A stretch of DNA of 64,000 bases from Methanothermobacter sp. CaT2 (GCF_000828575.1 NZ_AP011952.1:1-64000); one strand, 5' to 3'. Counted from the first letter of the stretch, positions 28,761 through 38,270 are shown. The notes: a model not told the origin generated them from the sequence alone. Numbers and translations are program-made.

Positions 28761-29734
28761 CGGAAGTATTAGATATTCTCAGAAAGTACTCTGAAGTGGC
28801 CGATAAGAGGATAATGGAGTGCATCAGCGACATAACACCTGATACGCTCCTTAAGGCATCAGAACACCTCATAACAGCAGGTGGTAAGAAGATAAGACCT
28901 TCACTTGCACTCCTTAGCTGTGAGGCTGTAGGCGGAAACCCTGAGGACGCTGCAGGGGTGGCTGCGGCCATAGAACTGATACACACATTCTCACTCATTC
29001 ACGATGATATAATGGATGATGATGAGATGAGGCGAGGGGAACCCTCAGTCCATGTCATATGGGGTGAACCCATGGCCATACTTGCAGGGGACGTCCTCTT
29101 CTCCAAGGCCTTCGAGGCCGTCATCAGGAACGGGGACTCAGAAAGGGTGAAGGATGCCCTTGCAGTGGTGGTTGACTCATGCGTTAAGATATGTGAGGGC
29201 CAGGCCCTTGACATGGGCTTTGAGGAGAGGCTGGATGTCACAGAGGATGAGTACATGGAGATGATCTACAAGAAGACCGCAGCCCTCATTGCAGCAGCAA
29301 CAAAGGCAGGTGCCATAATGGGGGGCGCATCAGAGAGAGAGGTTGAGGCCCTGGAGGACTACGGCAAATTCATCGGCCTCGCATTCCAGATACACGACGA
29401 CTACCTGGATGTGGTGAGTGATGAGGAATCTCTGGGCAAACCTGTGGGCAGTGACATAGCAGAGGGCAAGATGACCCTCATGGTTGTAAAGGCCCTTGAG
29501 GAGGCATCAGAGGAGGACAGGGAGAGGCTCATATCGATCCTCGGATCAGGTGATGAGGGCAGTGTCGCTGAGGCCATAGAGATCTTTGAACGCTACGGTG
29601 CAACCCAGTATGCCCATGAGGTGGCCCTTGACTATGTGAGGATGGCCAAGGAGCGCCTTGAGATACTTGAAGACTCAGATGCAAGGGACGCACTCATGAG
29701 GATAGCTGACTTTGTACTTGAAAGGGAACACTAG
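28757..29734 (+). CDS. idsA: Short-chain isoprenyl diphosphate synthase (GGPP/FPP synthase)
   Basis: IdsA condenses IPP with allylic diphosphates to give C15/C20 chains for ether lipids. The 325-residue all-helical protein has the first aspartate-rich motif D83-D-I-M-D87 followed by MRRGEPSVH, and the second [10 protein letters not shown] at about residues 209-218. In M. thermautotrophicus the homologue is a bifunctional FPP/GGPP synthase. ATG overlaps the RNase J stop. Confidence 0.94.
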
Positions 29735-29740
29735 GTGATG

Positions 29741-31396
29741 ATGGTGGAGGACCTCGTCTACCGCTACGCACTCATGAATGCTGTTAAGCATAAGGGAAAG
29801 GCAAACCCGGGCGCCGTCATGGGGGCCGTTATGAGCAATGAACCTGAACTCAGAAAGAGGGCCCCTGAGGTCAAGGAGGCTGTTCAGGCTGCTGTTGAGA
29901 AGGTTAACAGTTTAAAACCCGAAGAACAGCAGAGTGAAATGGAGAGGCTAGGTCTTGAGATCAGGGAGAGGAAGCAGAAGAAGAGACAGGGACTCAGGAA
30001 CCTCCCTGATGTTAAGGGTGAGGTTGTACTGAGGTTCGCCCCCAACCCCAGCGGACCACTCCACATAGGCCATGCAAGGGCAGCCATCCTCAACCATGAA
30101 TACGCCAGGAGGTATGATGGCAAACTAATACTCAGAATCGAGGACACCGACCCCCGAAGGGTTGACCCGGAGGCCTATGATATGATCCCCTCTGACCTGG
30201 AGTGGCTTGGTGTTGAATGGGATGAGACCATCATCCAGAGCGACCGAATGGAGATCTACTATGAGTACACAGAGAGGCTCATAGAGAGGGGCGGGGCATA
30301 CGTATGCACATGCACCCCCGAGGCATTCAGGGAATTCAAAAATGAGGGGAAGGCCTGTCACTGCCGTGACCTGGGGGTCAGGGAGAACCTCCAGCGCTGG
30401 AGGGAGATGTTTGAGATGCCAGAGGGCTCAGCGGTTGTGAGGGTTAAGACAGACCTCCAGCACCCCAACCCCGCCATAAGGGACTGGGTTTCAATGAGGA
30501 TAGTGGAGGCCGAACACCCCCGCACAGGTACACGCTACAGGGTGTACCCCATGATGAACTTCTCGGTTGCTGTGGACGACCACCTCCTCGGGGTGACCCA
30601 TGTCCTAAGGGGCAAGGACCACCTTGCAAACAGTGAAAAACAGGAGTACCTCTACAGGCACCTGGGCTGGGAGCCCCCTGTATTCATACACTACGGGCGC
30701 CTTAAGATGGATGACATTGCACTGAGCACATCAGGGGCAAGGGAGGGAATAGTCGAGGGCAAGTACTCTGGCTGGGATGACCCCCGCCTTGGAACCATCA
30801 GGGCCATCGCAAGGAGGGGTATAAGGTCTGATGCAATAAGGAAACTCATGGTTGAGATCGGTGTCAAGATAGCAGACTCCACCATGAGCTGGAAGAAGAT
30901 CTACGGCCTCAACCGCAACATCCTGGAGGAAGAAGCCAGGAGGTACTTCTTCGCGGCAGACCCTGTCAGGTTCGAAATAGAGGGGCTGCCAGGACCCATC
31001 AGGGTTGAAAGATCCCTGCACCCTGATAAACCTGAACTGGGTAACCGCATCCTCGAGCTGAATGGGGACGTGTACCTCCCCCGTGGGGACCTCAGGGAGG
31101 GTCCTCTCAGGTTAATAGATGCTGTTAACGTGATCTACTCTGATGGTGAACTCAGATACCACAGTGAGGGCATCGAGGAGGCAAGGGAGCTGCAGGCAGC
31201 CATGATACACTGGGTTCCAGCTGAATCAGCCCTCAAGGCAGTGGTCGTGATGCCTGACGCCTCAGAGATTGAGGGTGTCATTGAGGGAGATGCCTCAGAA
31301 CTTGAGGTTGATGATGTGGTACAGCTTGAAAGATTCGGGTTTGCCAGGGTTGATTCATCAGGGGAGAGACTGGTATTCTATTATGCCCATAAATGA
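29741..31396 (+). CDS. gltX: Glutamyl-tRNA synthetase (archaeal GlxRS type)
   Basis: This 551-residue class I synthetase charges tRNA-Glu and probably also tRNA-Gln, since archaea commonly use the amidotransferase route. The HIGH motif is PLHIGHARA at about residues 105-113, and the KMSKS region is the archaeal LKMDDIALSTSG at about 321. The beta-barrel anticodon domain from about residue 400 is of the GlnRS-like kind. The start among GTG 29735, ATG 29738 (out of line with the site) and ATG 29741 is uncertain. Confidence 0.95.
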   Translation: MVEDLVYRYALMNAVKHKGKANPGAVMGAVMSNEPELRKRAPEVKEAVQAAVEKVNSLKPEEQQSEMERLGLEIRERKQKKRQGLRNLPDVKGEVVLRFAPNPSGPLHIGHARAAILNHEYARRYDGKLILRIEDTDPRRVDPEAYDMIPSDLEWLGVEWDETIIQSDRMEIYYEYTERLIERGGAYVCTCTPEAFREFKNEGKACHCRDLGVRENLQRWREMFEMPEGSAVVRVKTDLQHPNPAIRDWVSMRIVEAEHPRTGTRYRVYPMMNFSVAVDDHLLGVTHVLRGKDHLANSEKQEYLYRHLGWEPPVFIHYGRLKMDDIALSTSGAREGIVEGKYSGWDDPRLGTIRAIARRGIRSDAIRKLMVEIGVKIADSTMSWKKIYGLNRNILEEEARRYFFAADPVRFEIEGLPGPIRVERSLHPDKPELGNRILELNGDVYLPRGDLREGPLRLIDAVNVIYSDGELRYHSEGIEEARELQAAMIHWVPAESALKAVVVMPDASEIEGVIEGDASELEVDDVVQLERFGFARVDSSGERLVFYYAHK

Positions 31397-31416
31397 ATGG
31401 GAACCTCTTTAAACCC

Positions 31417-31423
31417 TTTTTTT
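31417..31423 (+). terminator. T7 tract after gltX
   Basis: Seven consecutive T residues preceded by CCC lie 20 bases after the gltX stop. Oligo-T tracts are the usual archaeal intrinsic termination signal. This marks the likely end of the long plus-strand housekeeping block. Confidence 0.5.
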
Positions 31424-31432
31424 CTTGAAGGC

Positions 31433-31526
31433 CTTTCAGTGGACAGATCAAACAGTTAGACGTCGAAGACGCACGGCTTGTCTGTGAGCGAGATCGTCTT
31501 TCAGTGGACAGATTAAACAGGTAGAC
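31433..31526 (+). repeat. Two 29-bp direct repeats before the HEPN/MNT pair
   Basis: CTTTCAGTGGACAGATNAAA followed by CAGNTAGAC occurs at 31433-31461 and 31498-31526, with two differences and 36 bases between the copies. The repeat has no strong dyad. It could be a binding site for autoregulation of the adjacent toxin-antitoxin pair or the remnant of a larger repeat element. Confidence 0.8.
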
Positions 31527-31621
31527 TCTACTGGGAGCACACATAAATTTAATTATAATGGCGAAAAGATCTGAAACTGTCAATAGATCTTCGGGTTCAC
31601 ACTTCGTTCTGGGGGGTAATG

Positions 31622-31924
31622 ATGAACAGACTTGAACTTGCCAGGAAGTTTTCAGAGTCACTGAATTATCCTGAAATAGAAAAAATAATCCTTTTTGGGT
31701 CCGTTGCCAGGGGGGATGATAGAGAGGGCTCTGATATAGACATAATCATAATCTCCACAAAAAAAACTGAAATAAAGGATAAGGTCATAAGGAAGGCGCG
31801 CGATATACTCCTCAGTACAGGTGTCCATATCTCAGTTAAGGTAATTTCCCCTGAGGAATACAGGCTTCTGGGGGACACCCATTTCATCTCCAGAATAAGG
31901 AAAGAGGGTGTGGTGCTTGGGTGA
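31622..31924 (+). CDS. MNT-type nucleotidyltransferase (antitoxin of HEPN/MNT pair)
   Basis: The 100-residue protein is a minimal nucleotidyltransferase. The active-site pattern G26-S27 followed by D38 and D40 (LFGSVARGDDREGSDID) is complete. GGGGGGT (31611-31617) precedes two ATG codons, and 31622 has the better spacing. In characterised systems such proteins neutralise the HEPN RNase, in some cases by adenylylating it. The HEPN gene follows 13 bases after the stop. Confidence 0.88.
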   Translation: MNRLELARKFSESLNYPEIEKIILFGSVARGDDREGSDIDIIIISTKKTEIKDKVIRKARDILLSTGVHISVKVISPEEYRLLGDTHFISRIRKEGVVLG

Positions 31925-31937
31925 TGAGGAAATTTTA

Positions 31938-32285
31938 ATGGAAAAGGCAGTCAGGAAACTTGAGGCTGCCAGAACACTGTGCGAACATGGATTCTATGGA
32001 GATGCTGTAAGCAGAGCATACTACGCAATGTTCTTTGCAGCAAGAGCGCTGCTATCACGGAGGAACATTTACCCGAAGACTCACAGGGGATTGATTTCAC
32101 AGTTTGGACTCAAATTCGTAAAGAATGGGGGATTCCAGAAGGAGATATTTGACATACTTCTGAGGGCATATGAAGATAGGGAAGAGGCGGATTATGGTAT
32201 CCTTTCAGAAATAGATCAGAAAGAAGCAATTATTATAATCAAAGGAGCATTGAAGTTCGTGGAGGAATGTAAAACCTTCAGATAA
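31938..32285 (+). CDS. HEPN domain protein (UPF0332, toxin of HEPN/MNT pair)
   Basis: The 115-residue helical protein has the UPF0332 HEPN signature SRAYYAMFFAARALL at about residues 25-39 and the typical C-terminal YEDREEADYG tract. ATG 31938 is favoured by GATGAGGA upstream; longer readings would overlap the antitoxin gene. The usual histidine of the Rx4-6H RNase motif is not obvious: the position often occupied by His in SRAYYAMFHAA is Phe here. Toxicity is therefore uncertain. Confidence 0.85.
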   Translation: MEKAVRKLEAARTLCEHGFYGDAVSRAYYAMFFAARALLSRRNIYPKTHRGLISQFGLKFVKNGGFQKEIFDILLRAYEDREEADYGILSEIDQKEAIIIIKGALKFVEECKTFR

Positions 32286-32338
32286 ATATCTGAGACCTTA
32301 TTGTTGATGGCATTCAGCCCCATTAACAGGGATTGCAA

Positions 32339-32348
32339 CTTTTTATAC
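32339..32348 (+). promoter_or_regulatory. TATA box for dapL
   Basis: The T-rich TTTTTATAC element lies about 95 bases upstream of the dapL start and would place initiation near 32370, giving a 60-70 base leader. No riboswitch-like structure was recognised in that leader. Confidence 0.4.
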
Positions 32349-32438
32349 AGCAATTTTTATTAACTCCTGTGGACTACATGATAATATCATTCTTCTTCAG
32401 GGAACCTACCTGAAAATTAGTTTCTGAGAGGTTAAATC

Positions 32439-33671
32439 ATGGTGACAGTAAACGAAAACTACCTGCTACTTAAAAGCAGTTACATATTCTCTGAGATAAA
32501 CAGGAGAGTGGAGGACTTCCAGAGGAAAAACCCTGACGCCGATGTGATAAGGATGGGTATAGGGGATGTTACAAGGCCCCTCCCCTCCGCGGTGGTGGAG
32601 GCCTTCCACAGGGCCGTCGATGAGATGGCTCACGAGGAAACCTTCATGGGATATGGACCTGAACAGGGTTACCCATTCCTCAGGGAGGCCATAGCAGAAA
32701 ACGATTACGCCTCAAGGGGTGTTGAGGTTTCACCCGAGGAGATATTCATAAGTGACGGTGCAAAGTGTGACACAGGAAACATCCAGGAGATCTTTGGACA
32801 GGACAATGTGGTCGCGGTGACAGACCCTGTCTATCCAGTGTACGTGGAGAGCAACGTTATGGCGGGAAGGGCCGGTCCCGCAGATGAGACTGGAAGGTAC
32901 AGTGGTCTGGTGTACATTCCGTGCACAGAGGAGAACGGATTCATACCAGCACTTCCTGAGGAGAAGGTTGACCTCATATACCTCTGCTACCCCAACAACC
33001 CCACAGGAACAGCGCTCACAGAGAAGCAACTCGCAGAGTGGGTTGACTATGCAAGGGACAGTGGCAGCATAATACTATTCGATGCAGCGTACGAGGCCTA
33101 CATACAGGAGGATGGAATACCCCACAGCATCTATGAGGTGGAGGGTGCAAGGGAGGTTGCAGTTGAGTTCAGGAGCTTCTCAAAGAACGCCGGCTTCACA
33201 GGTACAAGGTGCGCCTTCACTGTGGTGCCAGAGGAACTGGAGGTCCCCGACAGTCAGGGGAGGATGCACTCCCTTAAGGAGCTCTGGAACAGGCGCCAGA
33301 CAACAAAATTCAATGGGGTATCCTACCCTGTGCAGAGGGCCGCCGAGGCGGTCTACACACCTGAGGGCCAGAGGGAGATAAGGGAGTCAATAGACTACTA
33401 CATGGAGAATGCAAGGATAATAAGGGAGAGCCTTGAAAGTGCCGGTCTGAGGTACTATGGTGGTGTTAACGCACCATACATCTGGATAAAGACACCTGAG
33501 GGCATGGATTCGTGGCAGTTCTTTGACATGCTACTCAATGAGGCGGAGGTTGTTGGAACACCAGGGTCTGGCTTTGGACCGAGCGGTGAGGGATACTTCA
33601 GGCTAACAGCATTCAACTCCCTTAAAAATACTGTGAGGGCAATGGAAAGGATATCTGAACTCAGCTTCTAG
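32439..33671 (+). CDS. dapL: LL-diaminopimelate aminotransferase
   Basis: DapL converts tetrahydrodipicolinate directly to LL-diaminopimelate for lysine synthesis. The 410-residue class I/II aminotransferase has the PLP lysine at residue 249 in [12 protein letters not shown], and the motifs CYPNNPTG and FDAAYEAYI. Its length and the [11 protein letters not shown] segment are typical of the DapL2 group known from Methanothermobacter. Confidence 0.92.
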   Translation: MVTVNENYLLLKSSYIFSEINRRVEDFQRKNPDADVIRMGIGDVTRPLPSAVVEAFHRAVDEMAHEETFMGYGPEQGYPFLREAIAENDYASRGVEVSPEEIFISDGAKCDTGNIQEIFGQDNVVAVTDPVYPVYVESNVMAGRAGPADETGRYSGLVYIPCTEENGFIPALPEEKVDLIYLCYPNNPTGTALTEKQLAEWVDYARDSGSIILFDAAYEAYIQEDGIPHSIYEVEGAREVAVEFRSFSKNAGFTGTRCAFTVVPEELEVPDSQGRMHSLKELWNRRQTTKFNGVSYPVQRAAEAVYTPEGQREIRESIDYYMENARIIRESLESAGLRYYGGVNAPYIWIKTPEGMDSWQFFDMLLNEAEVVGTPGSGFGPSGEGYFRLTAFNSLKNTVRAMERISELSF

Positions 33672-33694
33672 GTGAGTTCTGAAAATACACATTA

Positions 33695-33700
33695 TTTTTT
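33695..33700 (+). terminator. T6 tract after dapL
   Basis: An oligo-T run 24 bases after the dapL stop is followed by more T-rich sequence. The next gene is on the opposite strand and ends at 33806, so this is a convergent terminator region. Confidence 0.4.
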
Positions 33701-33805
33701 GATTATTTATTCTTCAGTGGCTGGTTCAGGTCTCGGAGTTCTGAAAATTTACTTTTTTGATGGATGATGTATGGGTTTATCTTCCAAAAAAATAAAATTG
33801 GGGTT

Positions 33806-34387
33806 TTAATTCATGGCAAGGTTTATTGCCCTGTAGGCTACGCTGGTCCCCATATTGAGGTCCCTCTGGACTATCGAGCTGCTTTTGGTTTTTGTCCACC
33901 TTGACCAGTCGCTCCTTCCATTGAGGTAGCCCCGCTGCATGAGGCTGTAGATGTCCCCTGAAACGTAGCTTATGCTGGGTGCAAGGTACGTGGCCTGTTT
34001 TTCGTAGCTGTTATGGAGTGTAGATGACTCTCCACTTACACAGTGAGGTGCTGAGAAAGTGTCTGTGATGTAGTGGCTTGCAACACCAAAGCAGTAACTG
34101 GCATACCTGTAATTCTTGCTTCTGTAGGCACTCCTACCCCTGTCAAGCCACTTTTTAGCCTCTGTAAAGCTTCTGGGAAAGCTGTGCCTAACAGTATCAT
34201 GAAACTTTTCGTCAGGGTCGTTGGATCCGTCGATCATGGCGTTAATGTTGATCTTTGATCTCTTGGAGGATGGAAGCTTCTCATAGATGGCCTCAGCGGC
34301 GTCATAGTGGGTGACGGTCTTCCATGCATAGGAGCATGGCATCAGCATGAGGACGAGAACGAGAATTAATGACACACCCCTCTTCAT
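33806..34387 (-). CDS. Secreted zinc-dependent phospholipase C / S1-P1 nuclease-like protein
   Basis: The 193-residue protein starts at ATG 34387 behind TGGAGG. A signal peptide (MKRGVSLILVLVLMLMPCSYA) is followed directly by Trp. In bacterial zinc phospholipase C the mature N-terminal Trp is itself a zinc ligand. Other expected ligands are present: THYDAAE, the Asp in DGSNDP, HDTVRHSF, HYITDTFSAPH and LHNSYE. It probably acts outside the membrane on a phosphate ester, but the substrate is unknown. A second homologue lies at 54790. Confidence 0.8.
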   Translation of the reverse strand: MKRGVSLILVLVLMLMPCSYAWKTVTHYDAAEAIYEKLPSSKRSKININAMIDGSNDPDEKFHDTVRHSFPRSFTEAKKWLDRGRSAYRSKNYRYASYCFGVASHYITDTFSAPHCVSGESSTLHNSYEKQATYLAPSISYVSGDIYSLMQRGYLNGRSDWSRWTKTKSSSIVQRDLNMGTSVAYRAINLAMN

Positions 34388-34479
34388 TTTAAAACCTCCA
34401 TGATAATATGAGGGATGCACATGTATAAATTTTTCCTTAACAGGGAGTGATGATATAAAAAATAGAAAAAAGAGGACTT

Positions 34480-37164
34480 TCACTTTCCAGCTCCGCCCCT
34501 CACGAAACCGAAGGCCACGAGGCCAGCGGCCACAAGGACACCCACGATACCATAAACGTACCATGAGGAGTCAGCGCCGCCAGAAGTGGAGGTTGCGTTT
34601 GTAACCTCATAGGCCCTCTTAGCCTCCATGGGAGAATCCTCTGAAACCTCAGATGCCGCATTCACATCAGCCGGCGAAGCAGTATGCTCAGCACCCGGCG
34701 TGTAATCTGCATGGCCTGCGGTACCATGGGAACCTGAGGGTAAACCCCCGGTTGAACCACCTGTGGAGCCGCCTGGAATGCCGGGTACTCCTCCCTGGTT
34801 TCCGTTCTGGCTTCCGCCATTGTTCACCGGGATGAGGTCTTCACGTGTCCTGTTTGCTGGGATGCTGAATATGTACTGGAGCGCATTCATGGACCCTGTA
34901 CCCCCTGAGAGGAGTATGTTGAGTTCTTCCCTGTTTATGAATCGCTCAGCCGCTTTACTGACCGTCGGCAGGGCTATCAGGTTAGGTGATGAGTAGTCGT
35001 GCTTGTAGAGCCTGATATATTCCTCGTACATGTTGGATCCGGCTGCGAAGCGTGGGCCCTGCCAGGTGATTATTGCAACCCTTCCTGTGTTGGTCTTCTC
35101 ATCCCATACCACTATGTAGCCCACCATTCCATTCATACCGCCCTCTGTCTCGAGCCTTGTCTCCTCAGTTGTCAGCCTCTGGTTGGAGTAGGTTCCCTGT
35201 CCAGCTGAAACCCCCAGGAGCATGAAGAGGATGTCATCCTTACAGTTGTCCAGTGTTGTAACGTAGATGTACTTCTCGTTCTCACCCCGGGGATAATTCT
35301 GGAATATGTAGTCTGCTATGAGGTAACCGGGTGAGCTTCCACCACAGACATGGTTGTGGAAGAGCCAGCCCATTAGCACGTCGAATGGCGGATCATAGGG
35401 GAGTACCTCCTGGATTATGTAATTCGCTGAACTCTGAACAGTGAATGTTCCTGTTGTGAGGTTGTAGTACATTGACCTGATTATCTTCTGGGTCCCGTTG
35501 ATTAGGCAGAAGTCGAACTTCAGCTGACCCCAGAGCGGTGCATGGACAGGCAGGAGTGTCTTTCTGCTTAACCTTGATCCCAGCACATCGAATATTCCAT
35601 CCCATACAGCGCCTGTGTCCTGGCCGTTGATCCTCACATAACCTGCGGATGTCAGCACGAAAAGGTGGTAGTCATCCTTCTCAAGGTTTATACCCATTGC
35701 CCTGAAGAGCTCCACGGCCTTCTCGGCTGCAAGGCGCCCGATGTTTTTGAGGTCACCGTAGGTGAGGTTTCCTGTAATGTATGTCCTGTTTGCCGGTGTT
35801 GCATTCACAAGGTTTGTCTGGTTCAGTATGTAGTTGAGGTCGAGTCCGGCTGCACTGATGGTTGTGTTACCCTTGGTGGGTTCATATCCCATGATATAGT
35901 TGACCTGGTCCTGTGTGAGGTTGTCGAATGCGTAGAGGATCTTCACAAGTGATTCGGGACTTGTTGTGAGTTTTTTAACTGCCCATGCATTGAACTTGAG
36001 TTCAGAGACCGCCGTGGCTTTTGTTTCCTGTTTGTATTTGTTTATCAGTTCCTGCTGACTGTAGGCCATTATTATGAGGGTTCCTGTCTTTGTCTTTGAG
36101 TTCCACCTGATGAATCCAACAATATTGGTGTCCGCCGTTGTGTTGAAACCAACGTAGGCCCTCTTACCTGGTGTTGCGTCCATGGCGTATATGAATACGT
36201 CATCGTCTGATCCACCGGGCACACCAACAACCTGGTAACTGACACCCTCCAGTGGAAGTCCGAATTCATTGGTTGCAGGGTAGTATTTTAGGAGTGTCTC
36301 TATCATTGCGTATCCGCTGATGGTACCGAGGCAGACGTGTCCATGGAATGCCGCCTCCCTGAGTATGTCAGGTGATAGTCCTATTGCCCATGCGTTTGCA
36401 AGGCTTGCTATGGGGAATGTGTCGCTTCCGAGTTTTTTCTGGAGTGCCTGGTACTGTGTGAGTGTCATGTTCTGTGACACGGTTCCAACGTAGAGTGGTG
36501 TCATGCTGGCGTTTTTGAAGTATGCCACTATGAGGTCGTTTCCCTTCCTTACGATGAATGCGAAGTCCAGGGGGTCGAGGCGTGTTTTTCTGAGCATCAG
36601 AAGGTTACCCTTCCCGTAGCTCACTCTACCGCGGGCCTGGTTGAGTATGCCCTCAAGGACATCCTCTGATGTCTGGTTCCTGTAGTATGCTGTTCCGGCT
36701 GTTGTTATAACCAGGACATCACCTGTTTTTGTTAAGTTCAGTATCTTGTCAGCCTTCCTGGTGATCTCCCTTCCCAGTCTGTAGGCGTCTGTGGCGTTCA
36801 TCCTGAGGGAGAGGTAAGCAGCGTATTTTGTCCCGTAGTCTGTGAGCTGGAATGTGTGTGAGAGTTCCCTGTAACCGGGGGCCCTGACCTTTATGGTGAA
36901 CCGTGTGGTGTTTGTGATGTTCCCGTAGGTGAAGAGGATCTTTGTTATGTTGGCTGCCGGGTCAAAGGTCCTTGTGAAGTTGATCCTTGTTCCGTTTTCG
37001 TCTGTGACTTCCTGTATGTCAGGGTTTATCTGGCTGTTGTCGTCGGCATACTCGTACTTTACATCAACCCCTACCTCACATGAGGTGTCCGCCGCGCTCA
37101 CTGAACCTGTCAGTGTTACAGCAAAGAGAAGAACAATGAAAGCGATGAAATACTGTCTTCTCAT
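34480..37164 (-). CDS. Membrane-anchored surface protein with two FmdE domains
   Basis: This 894-residue protein starts at ATG 37164 behind GGAGGTGA. It has a signal peptide, a beta-rich N-terminal part, and two FmdE-type domains. The first is marked by FHGHVCLGTISGY near residue 273 and the second by LFHNHVCGGSSPGY near residue 603. A Gly/Ser/Pro-rich linker follows, then one C-terminal hydrophobic helix and a short basic tail. FmdE domains are named from the molybdenum formylmethanofuran dehydrogenase operon and bind metal through His/Cys. An extracellular tandem form is unusual. The role is unknown; metal capture at the cell surface is a reasonable guess. Confidence 0.82.
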   Translation of the reverse strand: MRRQYFIAFIVLLFAVTLTGSVSAADTSCEVGVDVKYEYADDNSQINPDIQEVTDENGTRINFTRTFDPAANITKILFTYGNITNTTRFTIKVRAPGYRELSHTFQLTDYGTKYAAYLSLRMNATDAYRLGREITRKADKILNLTKTGDVLVITTAGTAYYRNQTSEDVLEGILNQARGRVSYGKGNLLMLRKTRLDPLDFAFIVRKGNDLIVAYFKNASMTPLYVGTVSQNMTLTQYQALQKKLGSDTFPIASLANAWAIGLSPDILREAAFHGHVCLGTISGYAMIETLLKYYPATNEFGLPLEGVSYQVVGVPGGSDDDVFIYAMDATPGKRAYVGFNTTADTNIVGFIRWNSKTKTGTLIIMAYSQQELINKYKQETKATAVSELKFNAWAVKKLTTSPESLVKILYAFDNLTQDQVNYIMGYEPTKGNTTISAAGLDLNYILNQTNLVNATPANRTYITGNLTYGDLKNIGRLAAEKAVELFRAMGINLEKDDYHLFVLTSAGYVRINGQDTGAVWDGIFDVLGSRLSRKTLLPVHAPLWGQLKFDFCLINGTQKIIRSMYYNLTTGTFTVQSSANYIIQEVLPYDPPFDVLMGWLFHNHVCGGSSPGYLIADYIFQNYPRGENEKYIYVTTLDNCKDDILFMLLGVSAGQGTYSNQRLTTEETRLETEGGMNGMVGYIVVWDEKTNTGRVAIITWQGPRFAAGSNMYEEYIRLYKHDYSSPNLIALPTVSKAAERFINREELNILLSGGTGSMNALQYIFSIPANRTREDLIPVNNGGSQNGNQGGVPGIPGGSTGGSTGGLPSGSHGTAGHADYTPGAEHTASPADVNAASEVSEDSPMEAKRAYEVTNATSTSGGADSSWYVYGIVGVLVAAGLVAFGFVRGGAGK

Positions 37165-37214
37165 CAAAATTTTCACCTCCTTAAATTCTTTCATAAAAAA
37201 TAATGATATTCTTA

Positions 37215-37226
37215 ATATATAAAGAT
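37215..37226 (-). promoter_or_regulatory. TATA box for the FmdE surface gene
   Basis: Read on the minus strand, CTTTATATATTA lies about 55-60 bases upstream of the ATG at 37164. Initiation near 37190 would give a leader of about 25 bases containing the GGAGGTGA site. Confidence 0.55.
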
Positions 37227-37376
37227 TAGTTATTACTAAATTTGGGTAATGGCGAGTAGAAATAATACTTAATTCTGTATGGTGATGGGGTATTGCGCAC
37301 TTTCAGGTGTGAGAAGAAAAGGGCATTTTAATGGGTTTAAAAATAAAAAGGTATTTGGAGAAGGCGTTTAATGCCT

Positions 37377-38270
37377 TTATTTCTTCCTTTCTATCCTGAT
37401 TGAGATTGGGGGTTCAATTTCCTTCTTGCGGATCACCCAGATCGCGGCTCCAAGCACAATGAGGATTATGAGCCATGCGGGTATCACGATGACGGTATCA
37501 GATGTCTCTATGGTCTTTGTCTGGTGGTAGCGACCATATTTTATCTCTGTCTTCGCGGTGTAGGGTCCGAATTCTATCCACCCTGGCTTCCAGGTCTCAA
37601 CCAGTGTGTAGTTGTCTTCGGGGTAGACAACACCGTCGATGGGGACCCTCTGCGTCCCTGTTATCCCTGTGAGTTCAATGGCCCCTGTCATGTTTGCCTG
37701 GACGGTACCAGTATTTCTGAGTTTGTAGGTGAACTTACCTGGCATGAAACTCAGAAGAACACTTGGAGCTTTGTGGTCCTCCAGCTTCAGGGACTCCACT
37801 ATCGGGCCGGGGAGACCCACATATATGGGTACCACCAGTTCAACTCCCTGGACTATCTGTACTTGTCCCGCTGTCCTGTTCTGAACTGGTAACCCCCTTA
37901 TAACTATGGCCCCTGCGGCGTCAAGGTAGTTTATCTTTCCTGGCGCATTCACTGTGAACCTGATCTTCCTTGACTCGCCAGGTTTCAGTTTGAATGATGT
38001 GTTGCCCTCTATGGTTATCCACTGGGCTATCCCCCTGTCGGAGTATACCAGGTTAACGCTGTCCATGAGGAGCCTCTTCTTGGTTACGTTGACGTTCACC
38101 TCTTCCTTACCGATGTTTCTCACGGTGATTTCGCCACTCACTGACTGGCCAGGTTTCAGGTTGTACCTGAAGTCTGCTGGTGATGCCCAGAGACCGGTTG
38201 CCACTGCGGGTGCTATGTAGCCAAGAATGAATATGATCATTAAGAGGGCTGTTAAATATCTGGTTTTCAT
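37377..38270 (-). CDS. Membrane-anchored surface protein resembling DUF916 (WxL-associated)
   Basis: This 297-residue protein starts at ATG 38270, where AAAGGTGG is well spaced. It has a signal peptide, an Ig-like N-terminal domain (YNLKPGQSVSGEITVRNIGK, then WITIEGNTSFKLKPGESRK), a second beta domain, and a C-terminal transmembrane helix (IPAWLIILIVLGAAIWVI) with a basic tail. This layout and the PGQ/PGE spacing resemble DUF916 proteins of Gram-positive bacteria, which are encoded with WxL-domain proteins. Two small beta-sandwich proteins that look WxL-like lie just upstream on the same strand. The homology is judged by eye. Confidence 0.6.
   Translation of the reverse strand: MKTRYLTALLMIIFILGYIAPAVATGLWASPADFRYNLKPGQSVSGEITVRNIGKEEVNVNVTKKRLLMDSVNLVYSDRGIAQWITIEGNTSFKLKPGESRKIRFTVNAPGKINYLDAAGAIVIRGLPVQNRTAGQVQIVQGVELVVPIYVGLPGPIVESLKLEDHKAPSVLLSFMPGKFTYKLRNTGTVQANMTGAIELTGITGTQRVPIDGVVYPEDNYTLVETWKPGWIEFGPYTAKTEIKYGRYHQTKTIETSDTVIVIPAWLIILIVLGAAIWVIRKKEIEPPISIRIERKK

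Noticed and set aside
31433-31526. Possible mini CRISPR array (29-bp repeats, 36-bp spacer)
   Set aside because: Only two copies with mismatches, no stem in the repeat, no further units and no cas genes in the window.
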